Source: Yponomeuta sedellus (Eukaryota > Arthropoda > Insecta > Lepidoptera > Yponomeutidae). Taken from it: a stretch of DNA of 64,000 nt. This document shows positions 7,873-21,565 of this stretch, one piece after another. Both the position numbers and the translations under genes were made by a program. The notes beneath the pieces were generated by a model. It was not told the DNA's origin. It ran no database searches and saw nothing but the letters and a program-made list of their open reading frames with translations. The first letter of the stretch is position 1. The number at the start of each line of letters is the position of its first letter. The DNA lies in the NCBI GenBank assembly GCA_934045075.1, contig OW203724.1, forward strand, positions 674,501 to 738,500. The letters run 5' to 3'.

Positions 7873-10409
7873 ATGACTCGGGTCGTTCACCCGGTAGGTA
7901 TTTGCGGCAGGCAGTACTTGCGGAGGGCTTCTATAGGAAATCGATTTTCAGTACAAAATGTTCATACAAAGTTGGCCTTCATCAATCGTCAATAACTCGG
8001 CCGGCAATTAGAAATTTCAAAATGTTTGATTTTTCTCAGGGACCTGAATATCTACGTGACACGATGCCATTCACAGACGAGCAATTTTTTTGGCCTTTGG
8101 CCTCCACCTGTGGTACTAAAAAAATGCATTTTTGTATGAAAAATCCTATTTCGGGTGTTTTTTTTCTATTAAAGTGCGTGATTTTCAAACTTTAATGAGT
8201 CGATGGCCAACTGGAATGCCACAGCACCTCGGCACTAAGTAGCCGCTCCCAGCCGAGTAGTAGTTTCGGCCTTTGGCCTCCGTCGGTGGTACTAAAGAAA
8301 TGCATTTTTGTATGAAAATAACTATTTCGGGTGAAATTTTTCTATTATAGTGCGTGATTTTCAAACTTTAATGAGTCGATGGCCAACTGGAATGCTACAG
8401 CACCTCGGCACTGAGTAGCCGCTCCCAGCCGAGTAGTAGTTTCGGCCTTTGGCCTTTGTCGGTGGTACTAAAGAAACGCATTTTTGTATGAAAATAACTA
8501 TTTCGGGTGAAATTTTTCTATTAAAGTGCGTGATTTTCAAACTTTAATGAGTCGATGGCCAACTGGAATGCCACAGCACCTCGGCACTAAGTAGCCGCTC
8601 CCAGCCGAGTAGTAGTTTTGGCCTTTGGCCTCCGTCGGTGGTACTAAAGAAATGCATTTTTGTATGAAAAGTCCTATTTTGGGTGAAAATTTTCTATTAA
8701 AGTGGGTGATTTTCAAACTTTAATGGGTCGATGGCCAACTGGAATGCCACAGCACCTCGGCACTAAGTAGCCGCTCTCAGCCGAGTAGTAGTTTTGGCCT
8801 TTGGCCTCCGTCGGTGGTACTAAAGAAATGCATTTTCGTATGAAAAATCCTATTTTGGGTGAAAATTTTCTATTAAAGTGGGTGATTTTCAAACTTTGAT
8901 GAGTCGATGGCCAACTGGAATGCCACAGCACCTCGGCACTAAGTAGCCGCTCCCAGCCGAGTAGTAGTTTCGGCCTTTGGCCTCCGTCGGTGGTACTAAA
9001 GAAATGCATTTTTGTATGAAAATAACTATTTCGGGTGAAATTTTTCTATTAAAGTGCGTGATTTTCAAACTTTAATGAGTCGATGGCCAACTGGAATGCC
9101 ACAGCACCTCGGCACTAAGTAGCCGCTCCCAGCCGAGTAGTAGTTTTGGCCTTTGGCCTCCGTCGGTGGTACTAAAGAAATGCATTTTCGTATGAAAAAT
9201 CCTATTTTGGGTGAAAATTTTCTATTAAAGTGGGTGATTTTCAAACTTTGATGAGTCGATGGCCAACTGGAATGCCACAGCACCTCGGCACTAAGTAGCC
9301 GCTCCCAGCCGAGTAGTAGTTTCGGCCTTTGGCCTCCGTCGGTGGTACTAAAGACATGCATTTTTGGATGAAAATAACTATTTCGGGTGAAATTTTTCTA
9401 TTAAAGTGCGTGATTTTCAAACTTTAATGAGTCGATGGCCAACTGGAATGCCACAGCACCTCGGCAATAAGTAGCCGCTCCCAGCCGAGTAGTAGTTTCG
9501 GCCTTTGGTCTCCGTCGGTGGTACTAAAGAAATGCATTTTTGTATGAAAATAACTATTTTGGGTGAAAATTTTCTATTAAAGTGGGTGATTTTCAAACTT
9601 TAATGGGTCGATGGCCAACTGGAATGCCACAGCACCTCGGCGTGGTGACGCCATTCCCAGCCAAGTACTCATTTCGGCGCTTAGCCTCCATCGATAGTAC
9701 AAAAAAATTACGATTTTCTACGAAAAAGATGATTTTCAGTACAATTTTTTTGTAGAAATTCTCCATAGTAAATTTGACACCTTTGAAAGCCAATATCTCA
9801 GCCGCCATCTTGAAATGTCAGAATGTCGGATTTTTCTCATATTTTCTGTCGAATGTCGGATTTTTCTCATGATTTTCTACGAAAAAGATGATTTTCAGTA
9901 CAAATTTTTTGTAGAAATTCTCCATAGTAAATTTGACACCTTTGAAAGCCAATATCTCAGCCGCCATCTTGAAATGTCAGAATGTCGGATTTTTCTCATA
10001 TACCTGGGTCCTTTGACGACACGATGCCGTTTACGGCTGGTCCCTGGCATGCGCCCAGTTGGCTGCCGACTTTTTTGCGTAGAGGTCGAAAAAAGGCCGA
10101 TTTTCGGAGGGCTATAGCTCCGGTGGTATTTTGAATTTGGAACGACCGTCGGCGGAACCGAAAATGGCGTGTCGAAGAAAAGGCCGGGTGAAAATTTCAT
10201 CCAAATCGGTCGGTAAACGACAGAGTTAGCACCCTCGCGTAGTGGAACGCGTTCGAAATTCAAAAATCGGCTTCATAGGATGGCTGTAATTCATACATTT
10301 CCTACAACTTTCTCATACATCATTTTCGTCCAAATCTTACCGTTTCGGAGAAAACGTATGGATGAATAGATCAGTGAGTATATCGCATTGTAGCTTTATA
10401 TATATATAA
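7873..10409. repeat. Satellite module B2 (nine monomers, internal duplication)
   Basis: Nine 176-bp monomers. In the shared right half, a 159-bp segment beginning GATTTTCTACGAAAAAGATG is duplicated (9712 and 9871), joined by a short filler that repeats GAATGTCGGATTTTTCTCAT. No other module has this duplication. Confidence 0.9.
9712..10029. repeat. 159-bp internal tandem duplication in B2
   Basis: GATTTTCTACGAAAAAGATG occurs at 9712 and 9871. The sequence following each copy runs through TCTCAGCCGCCATCTTGAAA before diverging. It was probably made by slippage at the repeated TCGGATTTTTCTCAT motif. Confidence 0.8.
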
Positions 10410-11626
10410 CTAGGGGGCGAGCCCCCTGCGCGCTTACGCGCGCCAACCCCCAGCCGCTCCGAGCTGCGCTCTCCGCGGCGCTCGGCCTAGGGCCTCGCTA
10501 GACACTTATCGTAGTGAATTGTTGCATGGGAACATGTGTCGTCTCGGCCTTCGGCCTCGGCCTGGACGGAGCTCGGCCTTCGGCCTCGCCGCGGCGGGGT
10601 TCCTCGTGCCCGCTCCGCGGAGCTCGGCCTCCGGCCTCGCAAGTTTGTCCCTTTTTGCTCTTGCGCTGGTACTTATGCACCGTAAATTGAACGGTCTAGG
10701 CCTTCGGCCTCGGCCTGGACGGAGCTCGGCCTTCGGCCTCGCCGCGGCGGGGTTCCTCGTGCCCGCTTCGCGGAGCTCGGCCTCCGGCCTCGCAAGTTTG
10801 TCCCATTTTGCTTTTGCGCTGGTACTTGTGCGCCGTAACCTGAATGGTCTCGGCCTTCGGCCTCGGCCTAAACGGAGCTCGGCCTTCGGCCTCGCCGCGG
10901 CGGAGTTCCTCGTGCCCGCTCCGCGGAGCTCGGCCTCCGGCCTCGCAAGTTTGTCCCATTTTGCTTTTGCGCTGGTACTTGTGCGCCGTAACCTGAATCG
11001 TCTCGGCCTTCGGCCTCGGCCTAAACGGAGCTCGGCCTTCGGCCTCGCCGCGGCAGAACTTTTTGTGCCCGCTTCGCGGAGCTCGGCCTCCGGCCTCGCA
11101 AGTTTGTCCCATTTCTCTGTTGAAAAGTCAATTTTAGTACTAAATCTCCATACAAAAATTTGTCATTTTCAATCATCAATATCTCGGCCGCCATCTTAAA
11201 ATTCCAAGATGTCGGATTTTTCTCATATACCTGGGTCCTTTGGCAACGCGATGCCGTTTACGGCATATCTCCAGCATATGCCCAGTTGGCTGCCGACTTT
11301 TTGGCGCAAAGGTCGATTTTTCGGTCGGCTATATCTGCGCCGCCATTTTGAATTTCGAACAACCAAATTTTTTTTTTTCAATCGGATCACTATATCACCA
11401 TTCTATCAAAATTTCATCCAAATCGGCCGGTAAACTACAGAGTTAGCACCTTCGAGTAGTGGAACGCGTTCGAAATTCAAAAATCGGCTTCATAGGATGG
11501 CTGTAATTCATACATTTTCTACAACTTTCTCATACATCATTTTCGTCCAAATCTTACCGTTTCCGAGAAAACGTATGGATGAATAGATCAGTGAGTATAC
11601 CGGATTGTAGCTTTATATATATATAA
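10410..11626. repeat. Satellite module A5 (four monomers, alpha2)
   Basis: Alpha2 with the GTCTAGGCC marker. Its third spacer reads CCCATTTTGCTTTTGCGCTGG followed by GCGCCGTAACCTGAATCG, where other alpha2 copies have GCGCTATAACTTGAATCG. This suggests conversion between adjacent monomers. Confidence 0.9.
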
Positions 11627-12692
11627 CTAGGGGGCGAGCCCCCTGCGCGCTTACGCGCGCCAACCCCCAGCCGCTCCGAGCTCCGCTCTCCGCGGCGCTC
11701 GGCCTAGGGCCTCGCTAGACACTTATTGTAGTGAATTGTTGCATGGGAACATGTATGGTCTCGGCCTTCGGCCTCGGCCTGGACGGAGCTCGGCCTTCGG
11801 CCTCGCCGCGGCGGGGTTCCTCGTGCCCGCTCCGCGGAGCTCGGCCTCCGGCCTCGCAAGTTTGTCCCTCTTTGCTCTTGCGCTGGTACTTATGCACCGT
11901 AAATTGAACGGTCTCGGCCTTCGGCCTCGGCCTGGACGGAGCTCGGCCTTCGGCCTCGCCGCGGCGGGGTTCCTCGTGCCCGCTTCGCGGAGCTCGGCCT
12001 CCGGCCTCGCAAGTTTGTCCCATTTTACTTTTCGCTGGTACTTGTGCGCCGTAACCTGAATGGTCTCGGCCTTCGGCCTCGGCCTAAACGGAGCTCGGCC
12101 TTCGGCCTCGCCGCGGCAGAACTTTTTGTGCCCGCTTCGCGGAGCTCAGCCTCCGGCCTCGCAAGTTTGTCCCATTTCTCTGTTGAAAAGTCAATTTTAG
12201 TACTAAATCTCCATACAAAAATTTGTCATTTTCAATCATCAATATCTCGGCCGCCATCTTGAAATTCCAAGATGTCGGATTTTTCTCATATACCTGGGTC
12301 CTTTGGCAACGCGATGCCGCTTACGGCATATCTCCAGCATATGCCCAGTTGGCTGCCGACTTTTTTGCGCAAAGGTCGATTTTTCGGTCGGCTATATCTG
12401 CGCCGCCATTTTGAATTTCGAACAACCAAAATTTTTTTTTTCAATCGGATTACTATATCACCATTCTATCAAAATTTCATCCAAATCGGCCTGTAAACGA
12501 CAGAGTTAGCACCTTCGCGTAGTGGAACGCGTTCGAAATTCAAAAATCGGCTTCATAGGATGGCTGTAATTCATACATTTCCTACAACTTTCTCATACAT
12601 CATTTTCGTCCAAATCTTACCGTTTCCGAGAAAACGTATGGATGAATAGATCAGTGAGTATACCGGATTGTAGCTTTATATATATATAATAA
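11627..12692. repeat. Satellite module A6 (three monomers, alpha3)
   Basis: Carries all alpha3 markers, including the one-base deletion at TTTTACTTTTCGCTGG and GAGCTCAGCC. It directly follows another A module instead of a B. Confidence 0.9.
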
Positions 12693-13756
12693 CTAGGGGG
12701 CGAGCCCCCTGCGCGCTTACGCGCGCCAACCCCCAGCCGCTCCGAGCTGCGCTCTCCGCGGCGCTCGGCCTAGGGCCTCGCTAGACACTTATCGTAGTGA
12801 ATTGTTGCATGGGAACATGTGTCGTCTCGGCCTTCGGCCTCGGCCTGGACGGAGCTCGGCCTTCGGCCTCGCCGCGGCGGGGTTCCTCGTGCCCGCTCCG
12901 CGGAGCTCGGCCTCCGGCCTCGCAAGTTTGTCCCTTTTTGCTCTTGCGCTGGTACTTATGCACCGTAAATTGAACGGTCTAGGCCTTCGGCCTCGGCCTG
13001 GACGGAGCTCGGCCTTCGGCCTCGCCGCGGCGGGGTTCCTCGTGCCCGCTTCGCGGAGCTCGGCCTCCGGCCTCGCAAGTTTGTCCCATTTTGCTTTTGC
13101 GCTGGTACTTGTGCGCCGTAACCTGAATCGTCTCGGCCTTCGGCCTCGGCCTAAACGGAGCTCGGCCTTCGGCCTCGCCGCGGCAGAACTTTTTGTGCCC
13201 GCTTCGCGGAGCTCGGCCTCCGGCCTCGCAAGTTTGTCCCATTTCTCTGTTGAAAAGTCAATTTTAGTACTAAATCTCCATACAAAAATTTGTCATTTTC
13301 AATCATCAATATCTCGGCCGCCATCTTAAAATTCCAAGATGTCGGATTTTTCTCATATACCTGGGTCCTTTGGCAACGCGATGCCGTTTACGGCATATCT
13401 CCAGCATATGCCCAGTTGGCTGCCGACTTTTTGGCGCAAAGGTCGATTTTTCGGTCGGCTATATCTGCGCCGCCATTTTGAATTTCGAACAACCAAATTT
13501 TTTTTTTTCAATCGGATCACTATATCACCATTCTATCAAAATTTCATCCAAATCGGCCGGTAAACTACAGAGTTAGCACCTTCGAGTAGTGGAACGCGTT
13601 CGAAATTCAAAAATCGGCTTCATAGGATGGCTGTAATTCATACATTTTCTACAACTTTCTCATACATCATTTTCGTCCAAATCTTACCGTTTCCGAGAAA
13701 ACGTATGGATGAATAGATCAGTGAGTATACCGGATTGTAGCTTTATATATATATAA
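12693..13756. repeat. Satellite module A7 (three monomers, alpha4)
   Basis: Also three monomers, but without the alpha3 deletion. It equals an A5-type module with one internal monomer removed (CCGTAACCTGAATCG then the last monomer). It therefore became short independently of alpha3. Confidence 0.9.
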
Positions 13757-14971
13757 CTAGGGGGCGAGCCCCCTGCGCGCTTACGCGCGCCAACCCCCAG
13801 CCGCTCCGAGCTCCGCTCTCCGCGGCGCTCGGCCTAGGGCCTCGCTAGACACTTATTGTAGTGAATTATTGCATGGGAACATGTATGGTCTCGGCCTTCG
13901 GCCTCGGCCTGGACGGAGCTCGGCCTTCGGCCTCGCCGCGGCGGGGTTCCTCGTGCCCGCTCCGCGGAGCTCGGCCTCCGGCCTCGCAAGTTTGTCTCTT
14001 TTTGCTCTTGCGCTGGCACTTGTGCGCCGTAAACTTAACGGTCTCGGCCTTCGGCCTCGGCCTGGACGAAGCTCGGCCTTCGGCCTCGCCGCAGCGGGGT
14101 TCCTCGTGCCCGCTCCGCGGAGCTCGGCCTTCGGCCTCGCAAGTTTGTCCCTCTTTGCTCTTGCGCTGGTAATTGTCCGCCGTAACCTGAACGTTCTCGG
14201 CCTTTGGCCTCGGCCTGGACGGAGCTCGGCCTTCGGCCTCGCCGCGGCGGGATTTCTCGTGCCCGCTCCGCGGAGCTCGGCCTGCGGCCTCGCAAGTTTG
14301 TCCCTTTTTGCTCTTGCGCTGGTACTTGTGCGCCGCAATTTGAATGGTCTCGGCCTTCGGCCTCGGCCTAAACGGAGCTCGGCCTTCGGCCTCGCCGCGG
14401 CAGAACTTTTTGTGCCCGCTTCGCGAAGCTCGGCCTCCGGCCTCGCAAGTTTGTCTCATTTCTCTATTGAAAAGTCAATTTTAGTACTAAATCTCCATAC
14501 AAAAATTTGTCATTTTCAATCATCAATATCTCGGCCGCCATCTTGAAATTCCAAGATGTCGGATTTTTCTCATATACCTGGGTCCTTTGGCAACGCGATG
14601 CCGCTTACGGCATATCTCCAGCATATGCCCAGTTGGCTGCCGACTTTTTTGCGCAAAGGTCGATTTTTCGGTCGGCTATATCTGCGCCGCCATTTTGAAT
14701 TTCGAACAAGCAAAATTTTTTTTTTCAATCGAATCACTATATCACCATTCTATCAAAATTTCATCCAAATCGGCCGGTAAACGACAGAGTTAGCACCTTC
14801 GCGTAGTGGAACGCGTTCGAAATTCAAAAATCGGCTCCATAGGATGGCTGTATATCGTACATTCCCTACAACTTTCTCATACATCATTTTCATCCAAATC
14901 GTGCCATTTCCGAGAAAACGTATGGATGTTAGATCAGTGAGTATATCGCATTGTAGCTTTATATATATATA
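13757..14971. repeat. Satellite module A8 (four monomers, alpha1)
   Basis: Alpha1 subtype, nearly identical to A10, which lies 7809 bp to the right. Markers are GTGAATTATTGCATGGG, GCTGGTAATTGTCCGCC and TTCTCGGCCTTTGGCCTCGG. The tail is the third type (CATCCAAATCGTGCCATTTC). Confidence 0.9.
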
Positions 14972-17178
14972 ATGACTCGGGTCGTTCACCCGGTAGGTAT
15001 TTGCGGCAGGCAGTACTTGCGGAGGGCTTCTATAGGAAATCGATTTTCAGTACAAAATGTTCATACAAAGTTGGCCTTGATCAATCGTCAATAACTCGGC
15101 CGGCAATTAGAAACTTCAAAATGTTTGATTTTTCTCAGGGACCTGAATATCTACGTGACACGATGCCATTCACAGATGAGCAATTTTTTTGACCTTTGGC
15201 CTCCGTCGGTGGTACTAAATAAATGCATTTTTGTATGAAAATAACTATTTCGGGTGAAATTTTTCTATTATAGTGCGTGATTTTCAAACTTTAATGAGTC
15301 GATGGCCAACTGGAATGCCACAGCACCTCGGCACTAAGTAGCCGCTCCCAGCCGAGTAGTAGTTTTGGCCTTTGGCCTCCAACGGTGGTACTAAAGAAAT
15401 GCATTTTTGTATGAAAATAACTATTTCGGGTGAAATTTTTCTATTAAAGTGGGTGATTTTCAAACTTTAATGGGTCGATGGCCAACTGGAATGCCACAGC
15501 ACCTCGGCACTAAGTAGCCGCTCCCAGCCGAGTAGTAGTTTCGGCCTTTGGCCTCCGTCGGTGGTACTAAAGAAATGCATTTTTGTATGAAAATAACTAT
15601 TTCGGGTGAAATTTTTCTATTATAGTGCGTGATTTTCAAACTTTAATGAGTCGATGGCCAACTGGAATGCCACAGCACCTCGGCACTGAGTAGCCGCTCC
15701 CAGCCGAGTAGTAGTTTCGGCCTTTGGCCTCCGTCGGTGGTACTAAAGAAACGCATTTTTGTATGAAAATAACTATTTCGGGTGAAATTTTTCTATTATA
15801 GTGCGTGATTTTCAAACTTTAATGAGTCGATGGCCAACTGGAATGCCACAGCACCTCGGCACTGAGTAACCGCTTCCAGCCGAGTAGTAGTTTCGGCCTT
15901 TGGCCTCCGTCGGTGGTACTAAAGAAACGCATTTTTGTATGAAAATAACTATTTCGGGTGAAATTTTTCTATTAAAGTGGGTGATTTTCAAACTTTAATG
16001 GGTCGATGGCCAACTGGAATGCCACAGCACCTCGGCACTAAGTAGCCGCTCCCAGCCGAGTAGTAGTTTCGGCCTTTGGCCTCCGTCGGTGGTACTAAAG
16101 AAATGCATTTTTGTATGAAAATAACTATTTCGGGTGAAATTTTTCTATTATAGTGCGTGATTTTCAAACTTTAATGAGTCGATGGCCAACTGGAATGCCA
16201 CAGCACCTCGGCACTGAGTAGCCGCTCCCAGCCGAGTAGTAGTTTCGGCCTTTGGCCTCCGTCGGTGGTACTAAAGAAACGCATTTTTGTATGAAAATAA
16301 CTATTTCGGGTGAAATTTTTCTATTATAGTGCGTGATTTTCAAACTTTAATGAGTCGATGGCCAACTGGAATGCCACAGCACCTCGGCACTGAGTAACCG
16401 CTCCCAGCCGAGTAGTAGTTTCGGCCTTTGGCCTCCGTCGGTGGTACTAAAGAAACGCATTTTTGTATGAAAATAACTATTTCGGGTGAAATTTTTCTAT
16501 TATAGTGCGTGATTTTCAAACTTTAATGGGTCGATGGCCAACTGGAATGCCACAGCACCTCGGCGTGGTGACGCCATTCTCAGCCAAGTACTCATTTTGG
16601 CGCTTAGCCTCTATCGATGGTACAAAAAAATTAAGATTTTCTACGAAAAAGATGATTTTCAGTACAAATTTTTTGTAGAAATTCTCCATAGTAAATTTGA
16701 CACCTTTGAAAGCCAATATCTCGGCCGCCATCTTGAAATGTCAGAATGTCGGATTTTTCTCATATACCTGGGTCCTTTGACGACACGATGCCGTTTACGG
16801 CTGGTCCCTGGCATGCGCCCAGTTGGCTGCCGACTTTTTTGCGTAGAGGTCGAAAAAAGGCCGATTTTCGGAGGGCTATAGCTCCGGTGGTATTTTGAAT
16901 TTGGAACGACCGTCGGCGGAACCGAAAATGGCGTGTCGAAGAAAAGGCCGGGTGAAAATTTCATCCAAATCGGTCGGTAAACGACAGAGTTAGCACCCTC
17001 GCGTAGTGGAACGCGTTCGAAATTCAAAAATCGGCTTCATAGGATGGCTGTAATTCATACATTTCCTACAACTTTCTCATACATCATTTTCGTCCAAATC
17101 TTACCGTTTCCGAGAAAACGTATGGATGAATAGATCAGTGAGTATACCGGATTGTAGCTTTATATATATATAATAATA
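14972..17178. repeat. Satellite module B3 (eight monomers)
   Basis: Eight 176-bp monomers, the second with CCAACGG in place of CCGTCGG. Twin of B6 except for rare substitutions, such as ACTAAATAAATGC here against ACTAAAGAAATGC. Confidence 0.9.
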
Positions 17179-19203
17179 ATGACTCGGGTCGTTCACCCGG
17201 TAGGTATTTGCGGCAGGCAGTACTTGCGGAGGGCTTCTATAGGAAATCGATTTTCAGTACAAAATGTTCATACAAAGTTGGCCTTGATCAATCGTCAATA
17301 ACTCGGCCGGCAATTAGAAACTTCAAAATGTTTGATTTTTTCTCAGGGACCTGAATATCTACGTGACACGATGCCATTCACAGATGAGCAATTTTTTTGA
17401 CCTTTGGCCTCCGTCGGTGGTACTAAAGAAATGCATTTTTGTATGAAAATAACTATTTCGGGTGAAATTTTTCTATTATAGTGCGTGATTTTCAATTTTT
17501 AATGAGTCGATGGCCAACTGGAATGCCACAGCACCTCGGCACTAAGTAGCCGCTCCCAGCCGAGTAGTAGTTTTGGCCTTTGGCCTCCAACGGTGGTACT
17601 AAAGAAATGCATTTTTGTATGAAAATAACTATTTCGGGTGAAATTTTTCTATTAAAGTGGGTGATTTTCAAACTTTAATGGGTCGATGGCCAACTGGAAT
17701 GCCACAGCACCTCGGCACTAAGTAGCCGCTCCCAGCCGAGTAGTAGTTTCGGCCTTTGGCCTCCGTCGGTGGTACTAAAGAAATGCATTTTTGTATGAAA
17801 ATAACTATTTCGGGTGAAATTTTTCTATTATAGTGCGTGATTTTCAAACTTTAATGAGTCGATGGCCAACTGGAATGCCACAGCACCTCGGCACTAAGTA
17901 GCCGCTCCCAGCCGAGTAGTAGTTTTGGCCTTTGGCCTCCAACGGTGGTACTAAAGAAATGCATTTTTGTATGAAAATAACTATTTCGGGTGAAATTTTT
18001 CTATTAAAGTGGGTGATTTTCAAACTTTAATGGGTCGATGGCCAACTGGAATGCCACAGCACCTCGGCACTAAGTAGCCGCTCCCAGCCGAGTAGTAGTT
18101 TCGGCCTTTGGCCTCCGTCGGTGGTACTAAAGAAATGCATTTTTGTATGAAAATAACTATTTCGGGTGAAATTTTTCTATTATAGTGCGTGATTTTCAAA
18201 CTTTAATGAGTCGATGGCCAACTGGAATGCCACAGCACCTCGGCACTAAGTAGCCGCTCCCAGCCGAGTAGTAGTTTTGGCCTTTGGCCTCCAACGGTGG
18301 TACTAAAGAAATGCATTTTTGTATGAAAATAACTATTTCGGGTGAAATTTTTCTATTAAAGTGGGTGATTTTCAAACTTTAATGGGTCGATGGCCAACTG
18401 GAATGCCACAGCACCTCGGCACTAAGTAGCCGCTCCCAGCCGAGTAGTAGTTTTGGCCTTTGGCCTCCAACGGTGGTACTAAAGAAATGCATTTTTGTAT
18501 GAAAATAACTATTTCGGGTGAAATTTTTCTATTAAAGTGGGTGATTTTCAAACTTTAATGGGTCGATGGCCAACTGGAATGCCACAGCACCTCGGCGTGG
18601 TGACGCCATTCTCAGCCAAGTACTCATTTTGGCGCTTAGCCTCTATCGATGGTACAAAAAAATTAAGATTTTCTACGAAAAAGATGATTTTCAGTACAAA
18701 TTTTTTGTAGAAATTCTCCATAGTAAATTTGACACCTTTGAAAGCCAATATCTCAGCCGCCATCTTGAAATGTCAGAATGTCGGATTTTTCTCATATACC
18801 TGGGTCCTTTGACGACACGATGCCGTTTACGGCTGGTCCCTGGCATGCGCCCAGTTGGCTGCCGACTTTTTTGCGTAGAGGTCGAAAAAAGGCCGATTTT
18901 CGGAGGGCTATAGCTCCGGTGGTATTTTGAATTTGGAACGACCGTCGGCGGAACCGAAAATGGCGTGTCGAAGAAAAGGCCGGGTGAAAATTTCATCCAA
19001 ATCGGTCGGTAAACGACAGAGTTAGCACCCTCGCGTAGTGGAACGCGTTCGAAATTCAAAAATCGGCTCCATAGGATGGCTGTATATCGTACATTCCCTA
19101 CAACTTTCTCATACATCATTTTCATCCAAATCGTGCCATTTCGGAGAAAACGTATGGATGTTAGATCAGTGAGTATATCGCATTGTAGCTTTATATATAT
19201 ATA
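17179..19203. repeat. Satellite module B4 (seven monomers)
   Basis: Seven monomers that mostly alternate between CCGTCGG and CCAACGG versions, giving a ~352-bp dimeric sub-periodicity. Twin of B7. The left junction has two extra TAA units. Confidence 0.9.
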
Positions 19204-20349
19204 ATGACTCGGGTCGTTCACCCGGTAGGTATTTGCGGCAGGCAGTACTTGCGGAGGGCTTCTATGAGGAAATCGATTTTCAGTACAAAATGTTCATACA
19301 AAGTTGGCCTTCATCAATCGTCAATAACTCGGCCGGTAATTAGAAATTTCAAAATGTTTGATTTTTCTCAGGGACCTGAATATCTACGTGACACGATGCC
19401 ATTCACAGATGAGCAATTTTTTTGGCCTTTGGCCTCCAGCGGTGGTACTAAAAAAATGCATTTTTGTATGAAAAATCCTATTTCGTGTGAATTTTTTCTA
19501 TTAAAGTGCGTGATTTTCAAACTTTGATGAGTCGATGGCCAACTGGAATGCCACAGCACCTCGGCACTAAGTAGCCGCTCCCAGCCGAGTAGTAGTTTCG
19601 GCCTTTGGCCTCCAGCGGTAGTAGTAAAAAAAAGCATTTTTGTATGAAAAATCCTATTTCGGGTGAAAATTTTCTATTAAAGTGCGTGATTTTCAAACTT
19701 TGATGAGTCGATGGCCAACTGGAATGCTACAGTACTTCGGCGTGGTGACGCCATTCCCAGCCAAGTACTCATTTCGGCGCTTAGCCTCCATCGATGGTAC
19801 AAAAAAATTACGATTTTCTACGAAAAAGATGATTTTCAGTACAAATTTTTTGTAGAAATTCTCCATAGTAAATTTGACACCTTTGAAAGCCAATATCTCG
19901 GCCGCCATCTTGAAATGTCAGAATGTCGGATTTTTCTCATATACCTGGGTCCTTTGACGACACGATGCCGTTTACGGCTGGTCCCTGGCATGCGCCCAGT
20001 TGGCTGCCGACTTTTTTGCGTAGAGGTCGAAAAAAGGCCGATTTTCGGAGGGCTATAGCTCCGGTGGTATTTTGAATTTGGAACGACCGTCGGCGGAACC
20101 GAAAATGGCGTGTCGAAGAAAAGGCCGGGTGAAAATTTCATCCAAATCGGTCGGTAAACGACAGAGTTAGCACCCTCGCGTAGTGGAACGCGTTCGAAAT
20201 TCAAAAATCGGCTCCATAGGATGGCTGTATATCGTACATTCCCTACAACTTTCTCATACATCATTTTCATCCAAATCGTGCCATTTCGGAGAAAACGTAT
20301 GGATGTTAGATCAGTGAGTATATCGCATTGTAGCTTTATATATATATAA
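19204..20349. repeat. Satellite module B5 (two monomers)
   Basis: Minimal B module with two monomers plus the degenerate last one. Private change CTTCTATGAGGAAATCG in the head. Tail of the third type. Confidence 0.9.
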
Positions 20350-21565
20350 TAGGGGGCGAGCCCCCTGCGCGCTTACGCGCGCCAACCCCCAGCCGCTCCG
20401 AGCTGCGCTCTCCGCGGCGCTCGGCCTAGGGCCTCGCTAGACACTTATCGTAGTGAATTGTTGCATGGGAACATGTGTCGTCTCGGCCTTCGGCCTCGGC
20501 CTGGACGGAGCTCGGCCTTCGGCCTCGCCGCGGCGGGGTTCCTCGTGCCCGCTCCGCGGAGCTCGGCCTCCGGCCTCGCAAGTTTGTCCCTTTTTGCTCT
20601 TGCGCTGGTACTTATGCACCGTAAATTGAACGGTCTAGGCCTTCGGCCTCGGCCTGGACGGAGCTCGGCCTTCGGCCTCGCCGCGGCGGGGTTCCTCGTG
20701 CCCGCTTCGCGGAGCTCGGCCTCCGGCCTCGCAAGTTTGTCCCATTTTGCTTTTGCGCTGGTACTTGTGCGCCGTAACCTGAATGGTCTCGGCCTTCGGC
20801 CTCGGCCTAAACGGAGCTCGGCCTTCGGCCTCGCCGCGGCGGAGTTCCTCGTGCCCGCTCCGCGGAGCTCGGCCTCCGGCCTCGCAAGTTTGTCCCTTTT
20901 TGCTTTTGCGCTGGTACTTGTGCGCTATAACTTGAATCGTCTCGGCCTTCGGCCTCGGCCTAAACGGAGCTCGGCCTTCGGCCTCGCCGCGGCAGAACTT
21001 TTTGTGCCCGTTTCGCGGAGCTCGGCCTCCGGCCTCGCAAGTTTGTCCCATTTCTCTGTTGAAAAGTCAATTTTAGTACTAAATCTCCATACAAAAATTT
21101 GTCATTTTCAATCATCAATATCTCGGCCGCCATCTTAAAATTCCAAGATGTCGGATTTTTCTCATATACCTGGGTCCTTTGGCAACGCGATGCCGTTTAC
21201 GGCATATCTCCAGCATATGCCCAGTTGGCTGCCGACTTTTTGGCGCAAAGGTCGATTTTTCGGTCGGCTATATCTGCGCCGCCATTTTGAATTTCGAACA
21301 ACCAAATTTTTTTTTTTCAATCGGATCACTATATCACCATTCTATCAAAATTTCATCCAAATCGGCCGGTAAACTACAGAGTTAGCACCTTCGAGTAGTG
21401 GAACGCGTTCGAAATTCAAAAATCGGCTTCATAGGATGGCTGTAATTCATACATTTTCTACAACTTTCTCATACATCATTTTCGTCCAAATCTTACCGTT
21501 TCCGAGAAAACGTATGGATGAATAGATCAGTGAGTATACCGGATTGTAGCTTTATATATATATAA
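20350..21565. repeat. Satellite module A9 (four monomers, alpha2)
   Basis: Alpha2 with GTCTAGGCC. Its left junction is unusual: TATAATAGGGGGCGAG, without the AC of the normal TATAACTAGGGGG. Private change GTGCCCGTTTCGCGG near 21006. Confidence 0.9.
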
